This document shows positions 51,051-58,139 of a stretch of DNA of 58,139 nt, one piece after another. The position numbers and the translations under genes were made by a program. A model generated the notes under the pieces. The model did no database searches. It saw nothing but the letters and a program-made list of their open reading frames with translations, and was not told the DNA's origin. The stretch is from Lingula anatina. Taxonomy: Eukaryota; Brachiopoda; Lingulata; Lingulida; Lingulidae. Position 1 is the stretch's first letter. Each line of letters opens with the position of its first letter. The stretch lies in assembly GCF_001039355.2 (NCBI RefSeq), contig NW_019775689.1, positions 175,917 through 234,055 on the forward strand, written 5' to 3'.

Positions 51051-52423
51051 TGTAAAATATTCAGTTAAAATTTTTAAGTCCTGTCTTGTACACAGCATTG
51101 ATAAAAATGGAGTGCAGTTATAAAAAAACTCATCATCATCATCACTATTATTATAATTTATTATTATTATTATTATTATTATTATCATCACTCCAGGTAT
51201 CAAGGCCCACATCTGTTCAGTGTGTGGTAAAGGAGTGACCACCATTCAGACGCTGAAGAGACATATGATCATCCACACAGGAGAGAGATTGTTCCCTTGC
51301 CTCAAGTGTGACTACAAAGCACCTGTTAGTACCAGGCCTGTGCTTCAATATTTCAGCTCATTTGTATTCTGTGGTTAATATGGAATAAATGTTTGTGTGT
51401 GTATGTGTTTGGGTGTGTGAAAGAAACTTGTGAAAAGAACAAATTTGAGTCATGTATCTTTCAGTTCATTATGTAATATCTATTTTAAAATAGGTTTACG
51501 ATTATATAATCATGTTAGAAATAGTAAAATGATGAACTGTAAAGGTTGAATCTTTTGCTTCATTTATTGGTTATATGGTTATAATAAATAGACCAGTATA
51601 TTTACAATAAGCAGTAGGAAAATGGTGTATGTCTAAGAAAAGTTTGTCATTAATAACTTACAACTTCATTCAGTTGATGGTGTATTTGTTAATTTCTCAA
51701 GTTTTAATCCAACTCTTTCCATTTTATTATTAGACTGCCAAAGATTTGAGGACACATGTTCGTGTGAAACACGAGCACCCCAATGCGAAACCCTACAAGT
51801 GCGGCTTCTGTCATTTCCGCGCCAATTTGCGCAGCAACTGTCGCAAGCACATCCACAAGTATCACCCTGGCGGCGAGCTCAAGATCTTCAAGCTCTCATT
51901 GGATGATATTCCAGCCATTGACGAGGAGGAAGAGAGAGCACTGCGGACACAACTGAAGAAGCGTGCTACAGCCAGTAAGCTGGCAAAGGCTGCATCTGCA
52001 AGGATAACATCCAAGGATCTGACAGCTGCTACCATGAGTGCTGTGATGGACCCACCTATCCCAGAGGATCCAGCCAAGCATGGTAACTTTCTCCGCGAGA
52101 TGTTGGCGTTAACCACCCCAGTTCCCAGCCAACAGGTCACTCACCTGCGTTACCCAGACCAACCAGGAGGAGGTGGCAATGGCGGCGGTGGCGGTGGTGG
52201 CGGCGATGTTCAGCTGGCCCTTCATCCACAACAACAGCAGCCTCAGTTTCAGCCTCCAATGGGGTTACATCCGTTCCTGTCGCCACATGCCATGCATTTC
52301 TCCCAACAGCAGCAGCAGCAACAGACACAGATGTATGACCAGGCCGTCTCTGCCGCGCTGACGGGGATCTACAACACACCCACCAGTTATAGCAATGTAT
52401 ACAATGTTAATAACACCTACTGA
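45412..52423 (+). CDS. BTB/POZ - AT-hook - C2H2 zinc-finger protein (ZBTB-like)
   Basis: This is a likely nuclear DNA-binding transcription regulator. The first visible exon starts with ATG at 45432 (A at -3) and codes a BTB/POZ dimerisation domain (about residues 28-122). After it come imperfect LSQPTQS-type repeats (125-172), an AT-hook core KRKRGRPRQ (359-367) in a Lys/Arg-rich stretch, and the first C2H2 finger (412-435). Later exons supply about ten more fingers, then a C-terminal region with poly-Gly and poly-Gln runs. Exons: 45412-46850, 47123 to at least 47763, [N], 47765-47868, 48310-48429, 48872-48999 and 49394-50083; the last three recur at 50756-50875, 51197-51324 and 51734-52423. 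All junction phases agree. The BTB plus AT-hook plus finger order resembles ZBTB24, but the finger sequences do not look like it, so I give no symbol. The N at 47764 hides coding sequence, so the full protein cannot be read. Confidence 0.88.
47123..47763 (+). CDS. ZBTB-like exon 2, fingers 2-6, broken at an assembly N
   Basis: The acceptor AATTATCAG ends at 47122 and reading begins at TGC TTT AAG. The exon finishes finger 2, has a basic linker, then carries fingers starting LQCHHC, SICDQC, KDCEKC and FPCAAKEC (the last has C-x4-C spacing). The sixth finger stops after its first His (CRHMQ) at the single N (47764). The true exon continues in the next frame beyond the N. Confidence 0.88.
47765..47868 (+). 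CDS. ZBTB-like exon 2 continuation after the N
   Basis: Downstream of the N the coding frame is shifted by one relative to upstream. It reads LGRLDLHEQRC and then LSCKLCDYKASEKQYLD, and ends in phase 1 at a GTGAGT donor (47869). LGRLDLHEQRC looks like the second half (L-x2-H-x3-C) of a finger whose Cys half is missing. Phase with the next exon (LD|DHQFYKH) completes another finger. The N therefore hides a true gap, not one base. Confidence 0.8.
48310..48429 (+). CDS. ZBTB-like finger exon, first copy
   Basis: A 120-bp exon in phase 1 at both ends, between TTCACCAG and GTAGTA. It completes the previous finger (DHQFYKHG) and encodes a finger of form CELC-x12-H-x3-H (residues KCELCDFQTL...RHVARH). 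Confidence 0.9.
48691..48871 (+). repeat. (ATT)n plus partial zinc-finger exon, tandemly duplicated
   Basis: The order is (ATT)n, acceptor, first 78 bp of the finger exon (48749-48826), (ATT)n, acceptor, full exon (48872). The unit is 123 bp, or 41 codons, so the reading frame is kept. Confidence 0.88.
48872..48999 (+). CDS. ZBTB-like finger exon, first copy (with upstream partial duplicate)
   Basis: A 128-bp exon, phase 1 to phase 0, between an ATCCAG acceptor and a GTTAGT donor. It encodes one finger (HICSVCGK...LKRHMIIH), the standard HTGER linker and the Cys half of the next finger (PCLKCDYKAP). A second acceptor 123 bp upstream (exon start 48749) precedes a partial duplicate of its first 78 bp in the same frame. 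Confidence 0.88.
49394..50083 (+). CDS. ZBTB-like terminal exon, first copy
   Basis: The acceptor TTTCTAG ends at 49393, phase 0. The exon starts TAKDLRTHVRVKH, which completes the finger begun in the previous exon, followed by a last finger YKCGFC...RKHIHKYH. The C-terminal region is acidic/helical, then Gly-rich (about nine Gly), then Gln/Pro-rich with a poly-Gln run. The stop TGA is at 50081-50083. It differs from the 51734-52423 copy at two residues (Met for Ile and Ser for Ala). Confidence 0.9.
   Translation, partial: TAKDLRTHVRVKHEHPNAKPYKCGFCHFRANLRSNCRKHIHKYHPGGELKIFKLSLDDIPAIDEEEERALRTQLKKRATASKLAKAASARMTSKDLTSATMSAVMDPPIPEDPAKHGNFLREMLALTTPVPSQQVTHLRYPDQPGGGGNGGGGGGGGDVQLALHPQQQQPQFQPPMGLHPFLSPHAMHFSQQQQQQQTQMYDQAVSAALTGIYNTPTSYSNVYNVNNTY
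50756..50875 (+). CDS. ZBTB-like finger exon, second (probably allelic) copy
   Basis: Near-identical to 48310-48429, with the same phase and the same splice sites; Val replaces Leu before KCELC. Confidence 0.85.
51018..51185. repeat. (CA)n and (ATT)n intronic microsatellites of the second copy
   Basis: Match the tracts at 48575-48740 in the first copy but differ in repeat number, as expected for two alleles. Confidence 0.85.
51197..51324 (+). CDS. ZBTB-like finger exon, second (probably allelic) copy
   Basis: Near-identical to 48872-48999 and preceded by a single (ATT)n tract. The 123-bp partial exon duplication seen in the first copy is absent here. Confidence 0.85.
51734..52423 (+). CDS. 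ZBTB-like terminal exon, second (probably allelic) copy
   Basis: Same length and reading frame as 49394-50083, with mostly synonymous substitutions and two amino-acid changes, plus a short insertion (ATTTTATTATTAG) just before the acceptor. The following DNA is unique, so this copy is the one continuous with the 3' flank. Confidence 0.88.
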   Translation, partial: TAKDLRTHVRVKHEHPNAKPYKCGFCHFRANLRSNCRKHIHKYHPGGELKIFKLSLDDIPAIDEEEERALRTQLKKRATASKLAKAASARITSKDLTAATMSAVMDPPIPEDPAKHGNFLREMLALTTPVPSQQVTHLRYPDQPGGGGNGGGGGGGGDVQLALHPQQQQPQFQPPMGLHPFLSPHAMHFSQQQQQQQTQMYDQAVSAALTGIYNTPTSYSNVYNVNNTY

Positions 52424-53977
52424 TATTTATAACCCAGGGACGACTCTTACCCCGCCTCTAAAAATCCTCAGTCTGCCAACAAGTCTTAAGAAAACCAAAT
52501 ATAAGTTGGCACTTTTTTGACAAAGTATTTTCAGTTTAGTATTTTTAGTTCAGTTTTGCTAGAGTATCACTGGATTGCCTAGTGGCAATGGTAATAATGT
52601 TGAAATGTCTACCTTCAAAAGAGATGCAATATTTTTTCTCCATGGATTGTAACACTCATTGAGGATGGTAAAGGGGAAGTCTCTTCATAAAATTGCATCC
52701 CACTCACTTTCTCTTTAACTTTAATTATATCTTTGTCCTAAGACACTTTCCACATCCAGCGTCATACTTAAGCCGTATAGTCTCCACTGGTGCTTTATAC
52801 TATGAGAGATTGGCAACTTAAGATTGGTCATTGTGTTGCTGAACCTTGTGCTTGGCACGACCATTTTATCAATTTTTTACTCGAACATTATTATGAAAAC
52901 TTATAAAAGCAAGTAAATTCTCCTGAAGTGCAATTACATGTTAGTGCTCCGGTATAGTCTGCGTCACTTTAGTATGCCACTCAGTGTGAGAAAGATGAAT
53001 TGTATAATAAGTGTATTATGTGTAAATATTTGAAGATATTTGTATTTCATGTATCTTATGCACAAATTTTTTATAATCCAGAATCAGATTTTTTGCAGTA
53101 TGACTTGTTTTATACTGCAAATTTAGGTCTATTCAAATTACAAGTATTAGATATTAAGAACTTTTGCTTTCATTTAAAAATTAGATACAGATTTGGAAAT
53201 ATCAATTAAAAGATAATTATTTTCATCATTTCAGTTAGTAGTACTTACAGTCTTATACAGTGTATTATAGGGCATTAAATCCATTGTTTCATTTTCTTAT
53301 AATTTTTACCTTATATTTTTTGGTGTTATAATGCATCAAGCTTTCTTTGATTATATTGAACTACTTTATGTTAGAAGAAATGAAGTCCAGTAATTATTGG
53401 TTTGAGGTAACAGATATTTGTTTGCAGGCCAAGTTCTTGTTGGAATGATTTGGCATCAAAATGTTTTGAGTTGATAAAATGATATTACATAAAATACTTC
53501 ATAGTATATTAAGTAGGTATCACAGTATAGTTAATCGTGTGATTTACAGCACAATAACCCCCCAAAAAACTATATTTGATAAACAAAAATGTTGAATTTA
53601 TGCAAAATTGTGAAATCCACAGTCATGTTTCTTAGATTAAGACAATTTAAAAGAGAGAGCAATTTTTTCCCTTTTCCTATTAAATCTGAAATTTGAATTT
53701 TTTTTACATCTCCATGCAGGAAATGTAATCATCAGATGGTGTATGCATAAATCTGTGTACAGTTTTCCAATTGGTGAAAAAATGCAACAATTTTATCATT
53801 CTTTTCATTAAGAATCCATTGTGCAATAGTTATACTAAGCAGGGTGCTTCTAGTGGTGTAAGAAGTCAAATGACAGGAGGTTGACAGTGTCATGTTTGGC
53901 CAGCCAGGGACCATGATGATAACAGGCAATACTGTGTGTTGAAGTATGTACAAAGACAGGTGCTTGAAGTCATAGGT

Positions 53978-54147
53978 GCCATTCAGAATAGGGGACTAAC
54001 TTGTCCGAGGGTCAAACATGGCAACCCACTACAAAGCTTGCCGTTTAATCCGCTAATAGACACTGAATAGATATCCCGTGGGGAAGTATTCAAGTGGGTC
54101 GGCCATATTTGACCGTTGGACTAGCAAGTCCCCAATCCGGAAGGGGG
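53978..54147. mobile_element. Family A MITE, full copy
   Basis: The left half is very close to the 2728 copy (CCATTCAGAATAGGGGACTA) and the interior is the same. It lies in the likely 3' UTR of the zinc-finger gene. Confidence 0.8.
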
Positions 54148-54426
54148 TCATACTTCATGTTGAGTTTCTGAGATGTTGACTGGCCCTTCTATGGGGTACA
54201 CCACAGGACTTCTAGTGGCCGTCTACATTCATTATGAATATATCTTGTAGGCAAGCTGGCTTCTTGCACATCATTTTCACATATTTTACCTTGAATTCTT
54301 TTTGCTCAGTTATTGCTTTGAATTATATGTTTAACTATAGAATAGGCTTACATATTGAGGATTAGTAGGTCTGTGTAGAGCATTCTGTAAGGTATTATTA
54401 AATTGTAATACAGGCATTATGAACTC

Positions 54427-54432
54427 AATAAA
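54427..54432 (+). promoter_or_regulatory. Candidate ZBTB-like polyadenylation signal (AATAAA)
   Basis: By eye this is the first AATAAA on the + strand after the stop at 52423, and it is followed about 20 bases later by a T-rich stretch. It implies a 3' UTR of about 2 kb containing a family A element (53978-54147). Confidence 0.35.
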
Positions 54433-54643
54433 GTTATATACTGAGGGCTTTTTTCAGCATTATAGTCTTCAAGTTATATAATTATAGGTTTTGTGATTAA
54501 CAAGGGCATCCGTGTTGGGGAATGTTCCAAAATATCTCTTCTGAACCTCTCTCTATTATTGGCACATTACCACAACACTCAAAAAGAATGAGATTGAAGG
54601 TAAAGACAAAAGATTTAGAAGCTTATCTCACTATGGTAACAAT

Positions 54644-54649
54644 TTTATT
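54644..54649 (-). promoter_or_regulatory. Candidate ALDH5A1 polyadenylation signal
   Basis: TTTATT on the + strand (AATAAA on the - strand) is the first canonical signal seen downstream of the ALDH5A1 stop. It implies a 3' UTR of about 550 bp ending roughly 200 bp from the candidate end of the converging zinc-finger gene. Confidence 0.3.
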
Positions 54650-55190
54650 TTGGCACTCAAGGAGCAGTGCAAATGAAACTCTGCGAGACTTTATAAAAAT
54701 ATTGAAAGGTCTTTTTTAGTTGCATTAACGTGATATGCATAATGACAAAGCTCCTTGGGGAAAGTGAAATATAAACTGATTTTAGTAAAATTAAAGTTAA
54801 TTCCTCACCCTTAAAATGTTATCATGATTGAGTAATTGCATAACTGACAGCAATAAGTGACAAATGTTGGGTCACATTGAATAGGTTTCTATACAGACTG
54901 ATTATACTATAATTCCACACAAACAAGCATGAGGCAAAGGTCAGCAAAGTCTCTCATTCCCCATTTTAAAGTAAAAACCATTTGCACAGTAAGTTCTTTT
55001 CCCCTCTGTAAAGGTTGATATTTATATCTAGTTCAATATGTTATTCTTTCATAGCTTTTTATATCCAGTTCAACATCTTACTCTTTCAATCTGCTATTGC
55101 ACGAACCACAGAAACAACAGAAATTTTTCCCCATTGTGTTAGCTGTGACAGCCCAGCTGTGAATGCTAGGATGTGCTATCCAGTTCAGTT

Positions 55191-55399
55191 CTATTGAATC
55201 CCACCCATACAAATGTACTTAATATTCATGTATTCATCAATCCCATATTTGGAGCCTTCTCTCCCAATCCCGGACTCCTTGACGCCACCAAAAGGGGCCT
55301 CCACTGTAGACAGTATGCCGTCATTAACGGCAACCATGCCAACCTCCATATTCTCAGCCACGCGCCAAATTTGAGACAAATCTCTGGAGAAAAAGTAAC
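55191..55399 (-). CDS. ALDH5A1: ALDH5A1 terminal exon
   Basis: It begins [20 protein letters not shown] after an acceptor at 55400-55401 and carries [14 protein letters not shown]. It ends KYICMGGIQ with TAG at 55193-55191, close to the family C-terminus. Confidence 0.96.
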
Positions 55400-58054
55400 C
55401 TGAAAAAACAGAATAAGCCTTTTAACAAGACGTGGCATAAATATTGGTTAATTCTGAAGTCTGGATGAAATGGCAATAGTTCAATTTGTGTCAAACTGAA
55501 AGTTGTCTGATAAAGGTGTGTGATGGACAATGAAACATCAAGGGACAAAAAATTCATTTTTGTGAAAAATGAAAAAAAAAAGCTGTCACAGGATTTTACC
55601 AAACAATATAACATATTTCAATAAAAATGTAATTTAGATAGTATGACATGCCATAAACATTTCATTATAATTCAAACCTTTTTCTTCTGGGGCATAAATT
55701 GTACACCTACAAGTCTTAGTAGCATACTTCTAAGTCTCACTGAGGAATTCAAGGTAACGAATATTGCGAAGTTACCTGCCAAGCCAACGGAGCTTGCATT
55801 TGCTAGTGCTACGGCTTCCTCTTCAGTTCTAAATCTGGAAAACATAACAAACATGAAGCCATGTTCACAGTTCTAACATAAAGTATTATTATGATCTTAT
55901 TAAAAAAAGTAATAAAGTAAAAAAAAAAAAGCTGTGTTGGGATAAGTCAAACTGTACCATTTTAATGCAAAAAAATTTAAAAATTTAAAAATTTAAAAAT
56001 GCAAACAGGACCTTTTATTAGAAATCACACTTACTTAATTACGGCTGACACAGGACCAAAGATTTCCTCTTTAAAACACCTCATTTCTGACGTGACATCA
56101 GTGAGGAGCGTAGGCTCGTAGTAGTTCTCGCCAGCTGAGTGTCGCTTCCCGCCCATCTTCAACTGAGCTCCTCTTGACACAGCATCCTGGGTCAGCTCAT
56201 CTACCTAATAATACAGAAATACAGCCGTTTTTGGCAGGAAATTTTCATTTTTAGATCCAAAGAAACAACAAAGAGCATGAACAGTCAAAGTATTTGAAAG
56301 AGTCAACAGAAAAGAAAAGAAAAGACAACTGACCTTGTCTACACCTTTACTATTAATCAGTGGGCCTTGTGTGACGTCCTCGGAGAACCCATCCCCCACT
56401 TTCAGCTGTTTCAGCATCTGCTCCCCAAGCTTCTGTACAAACTGGTCATGGATTCCCTCCTGCACCAAGAACCTGTTGGCACACACACACGTCTGTAAAG
56501 AGAGGGTAAGCAATTATTGCCTGATAAATCATCAAACTGTCACTTATAACTCAGGGGTCAATTTGCAGTGGTCTTTTAAAGCTTTTAAACATAATTTTTG
56601 TCTGCTTCTCCTCAGGATAAATTTTCAGTTGTCAATTTTTACTACAAACATGAATCATTTCAGTTTTAAAACCAATGCAATACTGCATTCAAGTGGACTA
56701 TTAACCAGTTAAATCTGGAGAAATTTCAGGTAAGGTAAGTGGCTCAGCTAATTTAACCACAATAACCTAACACACCCTAAAATTATATGCTTCCACACCT
56801 ATCACACTGTCACAACTACCACAATGTCCCCTGGTGTACACTCTCACCTGACCACTAACTCTGAACTTGCAGGCCATTGCTCCCATCACAGCTGCGTCCA
56901 CATCTGCACTGTCAAAGACCACAAAGGGAGCGTTGCCACCCAGCTCCATGGACACTCGCTTTACTGTGTTGGCACACTGCTGCAAGAGAATCTGGAACCA
57001 AAAAAATGTGCCAACTTCAGTTATGTGCAAACAAGGTCTTTTGTATAATCAGGGTAACCTTGGCATCAAAATTCACCCATTTCCTACGCCCCTTTTCATA
57101 AAGGCCCCTATATACTGACTGTGATAAAATGCAAGAACTACTAACTGACAGGATTATGAGGCATCTGAAGTTTATGTTCATAAGGTTTGTTTGATCTTAT
57201 ACAAATGTGCTAGCATGATGGTACAAGGGAAAATTGGAAACACTAATGCCAGTAAATATTTTGGTAAGTAATCGTTTTCCTTTTTTTTTTATTAAAAAAA
57301 TTAACATCATTTACTTATTTCAATCTTTCTATCAGGATTTACATATTTCATTTATTTCAATAAAAAATGCATAAATATGTTACACTACCTTCCCAGTGTT
57401 AGTAGAACCTGTAAATGATATTTTTGCCACCAGAGGGCTCTCACATAGCACCTTCCCAACTTCCACTGTGTTCTGTCTTGAACAGGTGACAACATTTATG
57501 ACACCTGGTGGCAAGCCTGCCTTCTCTGCCAACTGAAAAAAAGGAAACTTCTCATGTACTAACACAGCTGACATAATTCCTGATTGAAATTTTTTTTTTT
57601 TTTTTTTTTGATAGATAAATATTCCGGCATCCCCTGTACAAACATAAATCGAGAAATAAAAATCTTAATAATGTCTCCAATACAGGTTCATTGTTGAATT
57701 ACCTGTTTAACCCAGGCCAGATTGAGAGAGAAATATATGCATGGCATCCTATGTTCTTACTAACATATAATATAGAAAGGGGAGATTGTTTTAGTGTGTT
57801 TGTAAGGCTTGATAACAAATATTCTGAAACTGACTGTAACCTACATAAAACAAAATGGGCAGCTTCTGTCATGTCTTTACAAACTTAATACATCTAACAA
57901 CAACCCTCCCCTCCTGCTCCAGTACATACATACATACATCACACAAAACGAGTGCAGAAAACGGCGTATCTTCTGCTGGTTTAATGACCACAGTACACCC
58001 TGCAGCAATGGCAGCTCCAGCTTTACGTGTTATCATAGCTGATGGGAAATTCCA
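55191..58054 (-). CDS. ALDH5A1: Succinate-semialdehyde dehydrogenase, mitochondrial (3' seven exons)
   Basis: The enzyme oxidises succinate semialdehyde to succinate with NAD+, the last step of the GABA shunt, in mitochondria. Seven - strand exons join in frame to 333 codons plus a stop: 58054-57938, 57532-57389, 56991-56848, 56492-56334, 56204-56035, 55834-55776 and 55399-55191. Family motifs in order: [11 protein letters not shown] and KPAEDTP (cofactor lysine), FTGSTNTGK (dinucleotide loop), [10 protein letters not shown] (general-base Glu), TCVCANRF (nucleophile Cys plus a second Cys two residues on), [12 protein letters not shown], and the terminal [14 protein letters not shown] with [13 protein letters not shown]. 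The length and order match the C-terminal two-thirds of human ALDH5A1. The N-terminal exons, with the targeting peptide, lie beyond the right edge. Confidence 0.97.
55776..55834 (-). CDS. ALDH5A1: ALDH5A1 exon (59 bp, [12 protein letters not shown])
   Basis: A very short exon that completes the Lys codon split from the previous exon and reads [20 protein letters not shown], with the final Gly codon split across the next intron. Confidence 0.95.
56035..56204 (-). CDS. ALDH5A1: ALDH5A1 exon (EEIFGPV)
   Basis: 170 bp starting in phase 0 at [14 protein letters not shown] and ending two bases into the Lys codon of SAVIK. It contains the cofactor-ring glutamate motif EEIFGP. Confidence 0.95.
56334..56492 (-). 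CDS. ALDH5A1: ALDH5A1 exon with catalytic cysteine (TCVC)
   Basis: 159 bp, phase 0, starting with TCVCANRF at the acceptor. The first Cys is the nucleophile. The second, two residues later, corresponds to the partner in the human redox-switch disulfide (Cys340/Cys342). Confidence 0.95.
56848..56991 (-). CDS. ALDH5A1: ALDH5A1 exon (MELGGNAPF)
   Basis: 144 bp, phase 0. It carries the catalytic general-base glutamate in the MELGG motif and ends at KFRVSGQ, directly before the nucleophile exon. Confidence 0.95.
57389..57532 (-). CDS. ALDH5A1: ALDH5A1 exon (FTGSTNTGK)
   Basis: 144 bp, phase 0 at both ends, from [14 protein letters not shown] to [10 protein letters not shown]. It carries the Gly-rich dinucleotide-binding loop. 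Confidence 0.95.
57938..58054 (-). CDS. ALDH5A1: ALDH5A1 exon (WNFPSAM...KPAEDTP)
   Basis: The acceptor TTTTTCAG lies just above 58054 and the donor GTATGT is below 57938; 39 codons in phase 0. The donor choice is set by alignment length: ...FSALVLCD joined to LAEKAGLP gives the family spacing exactly, whereas earlier GT sites would delete residues or break the frame. Confidence 0.93.
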
Positions 58055-58139
58055 CTGAAAAAGAAAATTATAAAGATGTTTCGTCATATCTCAAAACAAA
58101 GAACAATTCTCAACAGAAACTAGTGTTTGTGTGTTTTTC

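Larger units (their letters stand above)
47921..52713 (+). repeat. Direct duplication of ZBTB-like 3' exons across a single N
   Basis: 47921-50363 (2443 bp) aligns end to end with 50365-52713 (2349 bp), including introns, microsatellites and 3' flank. There are scattered SNPs and indels, and the only base between the copies is the N at 50364. The first copy has no unique sequence to its right: its last bases match the interior of the second. Confidence 0.92.
52424..55190. other. Convergent 3' region between ZBTB-like gene and ALDH5A1
   Basis: Unique AT-rich DNA with one family A element at 53978-54147 and candidate polyadenylation signals on both strands. No other gene is visible. Confidence 0.6.

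Noticed and set aside
1-58139. CRISPR array, bacterial operon, virus-derived gene or rRNA
   Set aside because: No spaced identical repeats, polycistronic gene runs, capsid/polymerase/envelope-like ORFs or rRNA segments were seen; the window is spliced animal DNA.

Overview
The window is a piece of an animal nuclear genome. It is AT-rich, and short exons with GT-AG introns are spread through kilobases of non-coding DNA carrying (TG)n, (ATT)n and (CT)n microsatellites and many small inverted-repeat transposons. Gene content and repeat style suggest a marine invertebrate, perhaps an ambulacrarian (hemichordate or echinoderm); this placement is inference. It is a draft assembly with one 921-base gap (27219-28139) and three single-N joins (3160, 47764, 50364). 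At least two of the joins cause visible errors.

Three protein genes are supported. (1) A sarcospan-like gene on the + strand has three coding exons: 16710-17249, 33509-33601 and 37657-38268. It encodes 414 aa with four membrane segments and the sarcospan signature motifs. It also has a His-rich N-terminal extension and a long charged C-terminal tail. Its introns are 16.3 kb and 4.1 kb. (2) A BTB/POZ, AT-hook, multi-C2H2 zinc-finger gene on the + strand covers about 45412-52423. Its last three exons appear twice (47921-50363 and 50365-52713) on either side of a single N, most likely two alleles placed in tandem. In the first copy one zinc-finger exon is also partly duplicated together with an (ATT)n repeat, giving an in-frame poly-isoleucine option. 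(3) The 3' seven exons of mitochondrial succinate-semialdehyde dehydrogenase (ALDH5A1) lie on the - strand at 58054-55191. The gene continues past the right edge, and the zinc-finger and ALDH5A1 genes converge.

Layout: 1-16.6 kb is non-coding with repeats; 16.6-38.3 kb is sarcospan; 38.3-42.1 kb is probably its long 3' UTR; 42.1-45.4 kb is intergenic and dense in small transposons; 45.4-52.4 kb is the zinc-finger gene; 52.4-55.2 kb is the convergent 3' region; 55.2-58.1 kb is ALDH5A1. The three genes share no pathway that can be seen here: membrane-cytoskeleton adhesion, transcriptional control and GABA catabolism.

The non-coding DNA holds several miniature inverted-repeat families. Family A has about 170-bp elements in seven copies. 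Family B is a 546-bp foldback, one complete copy plus one cut by an N. Family C has elements of about 235 bp, one of which carries the complete family B copy nested inside it. Family D is a 206-bp element with perfect 31-bp ends. Family E has about 165-bp elements in three copies beginning CAGGGGCGGAT. I saw no bacterial-type system, CRISPR array, rRNA or convincing tRNA gene.
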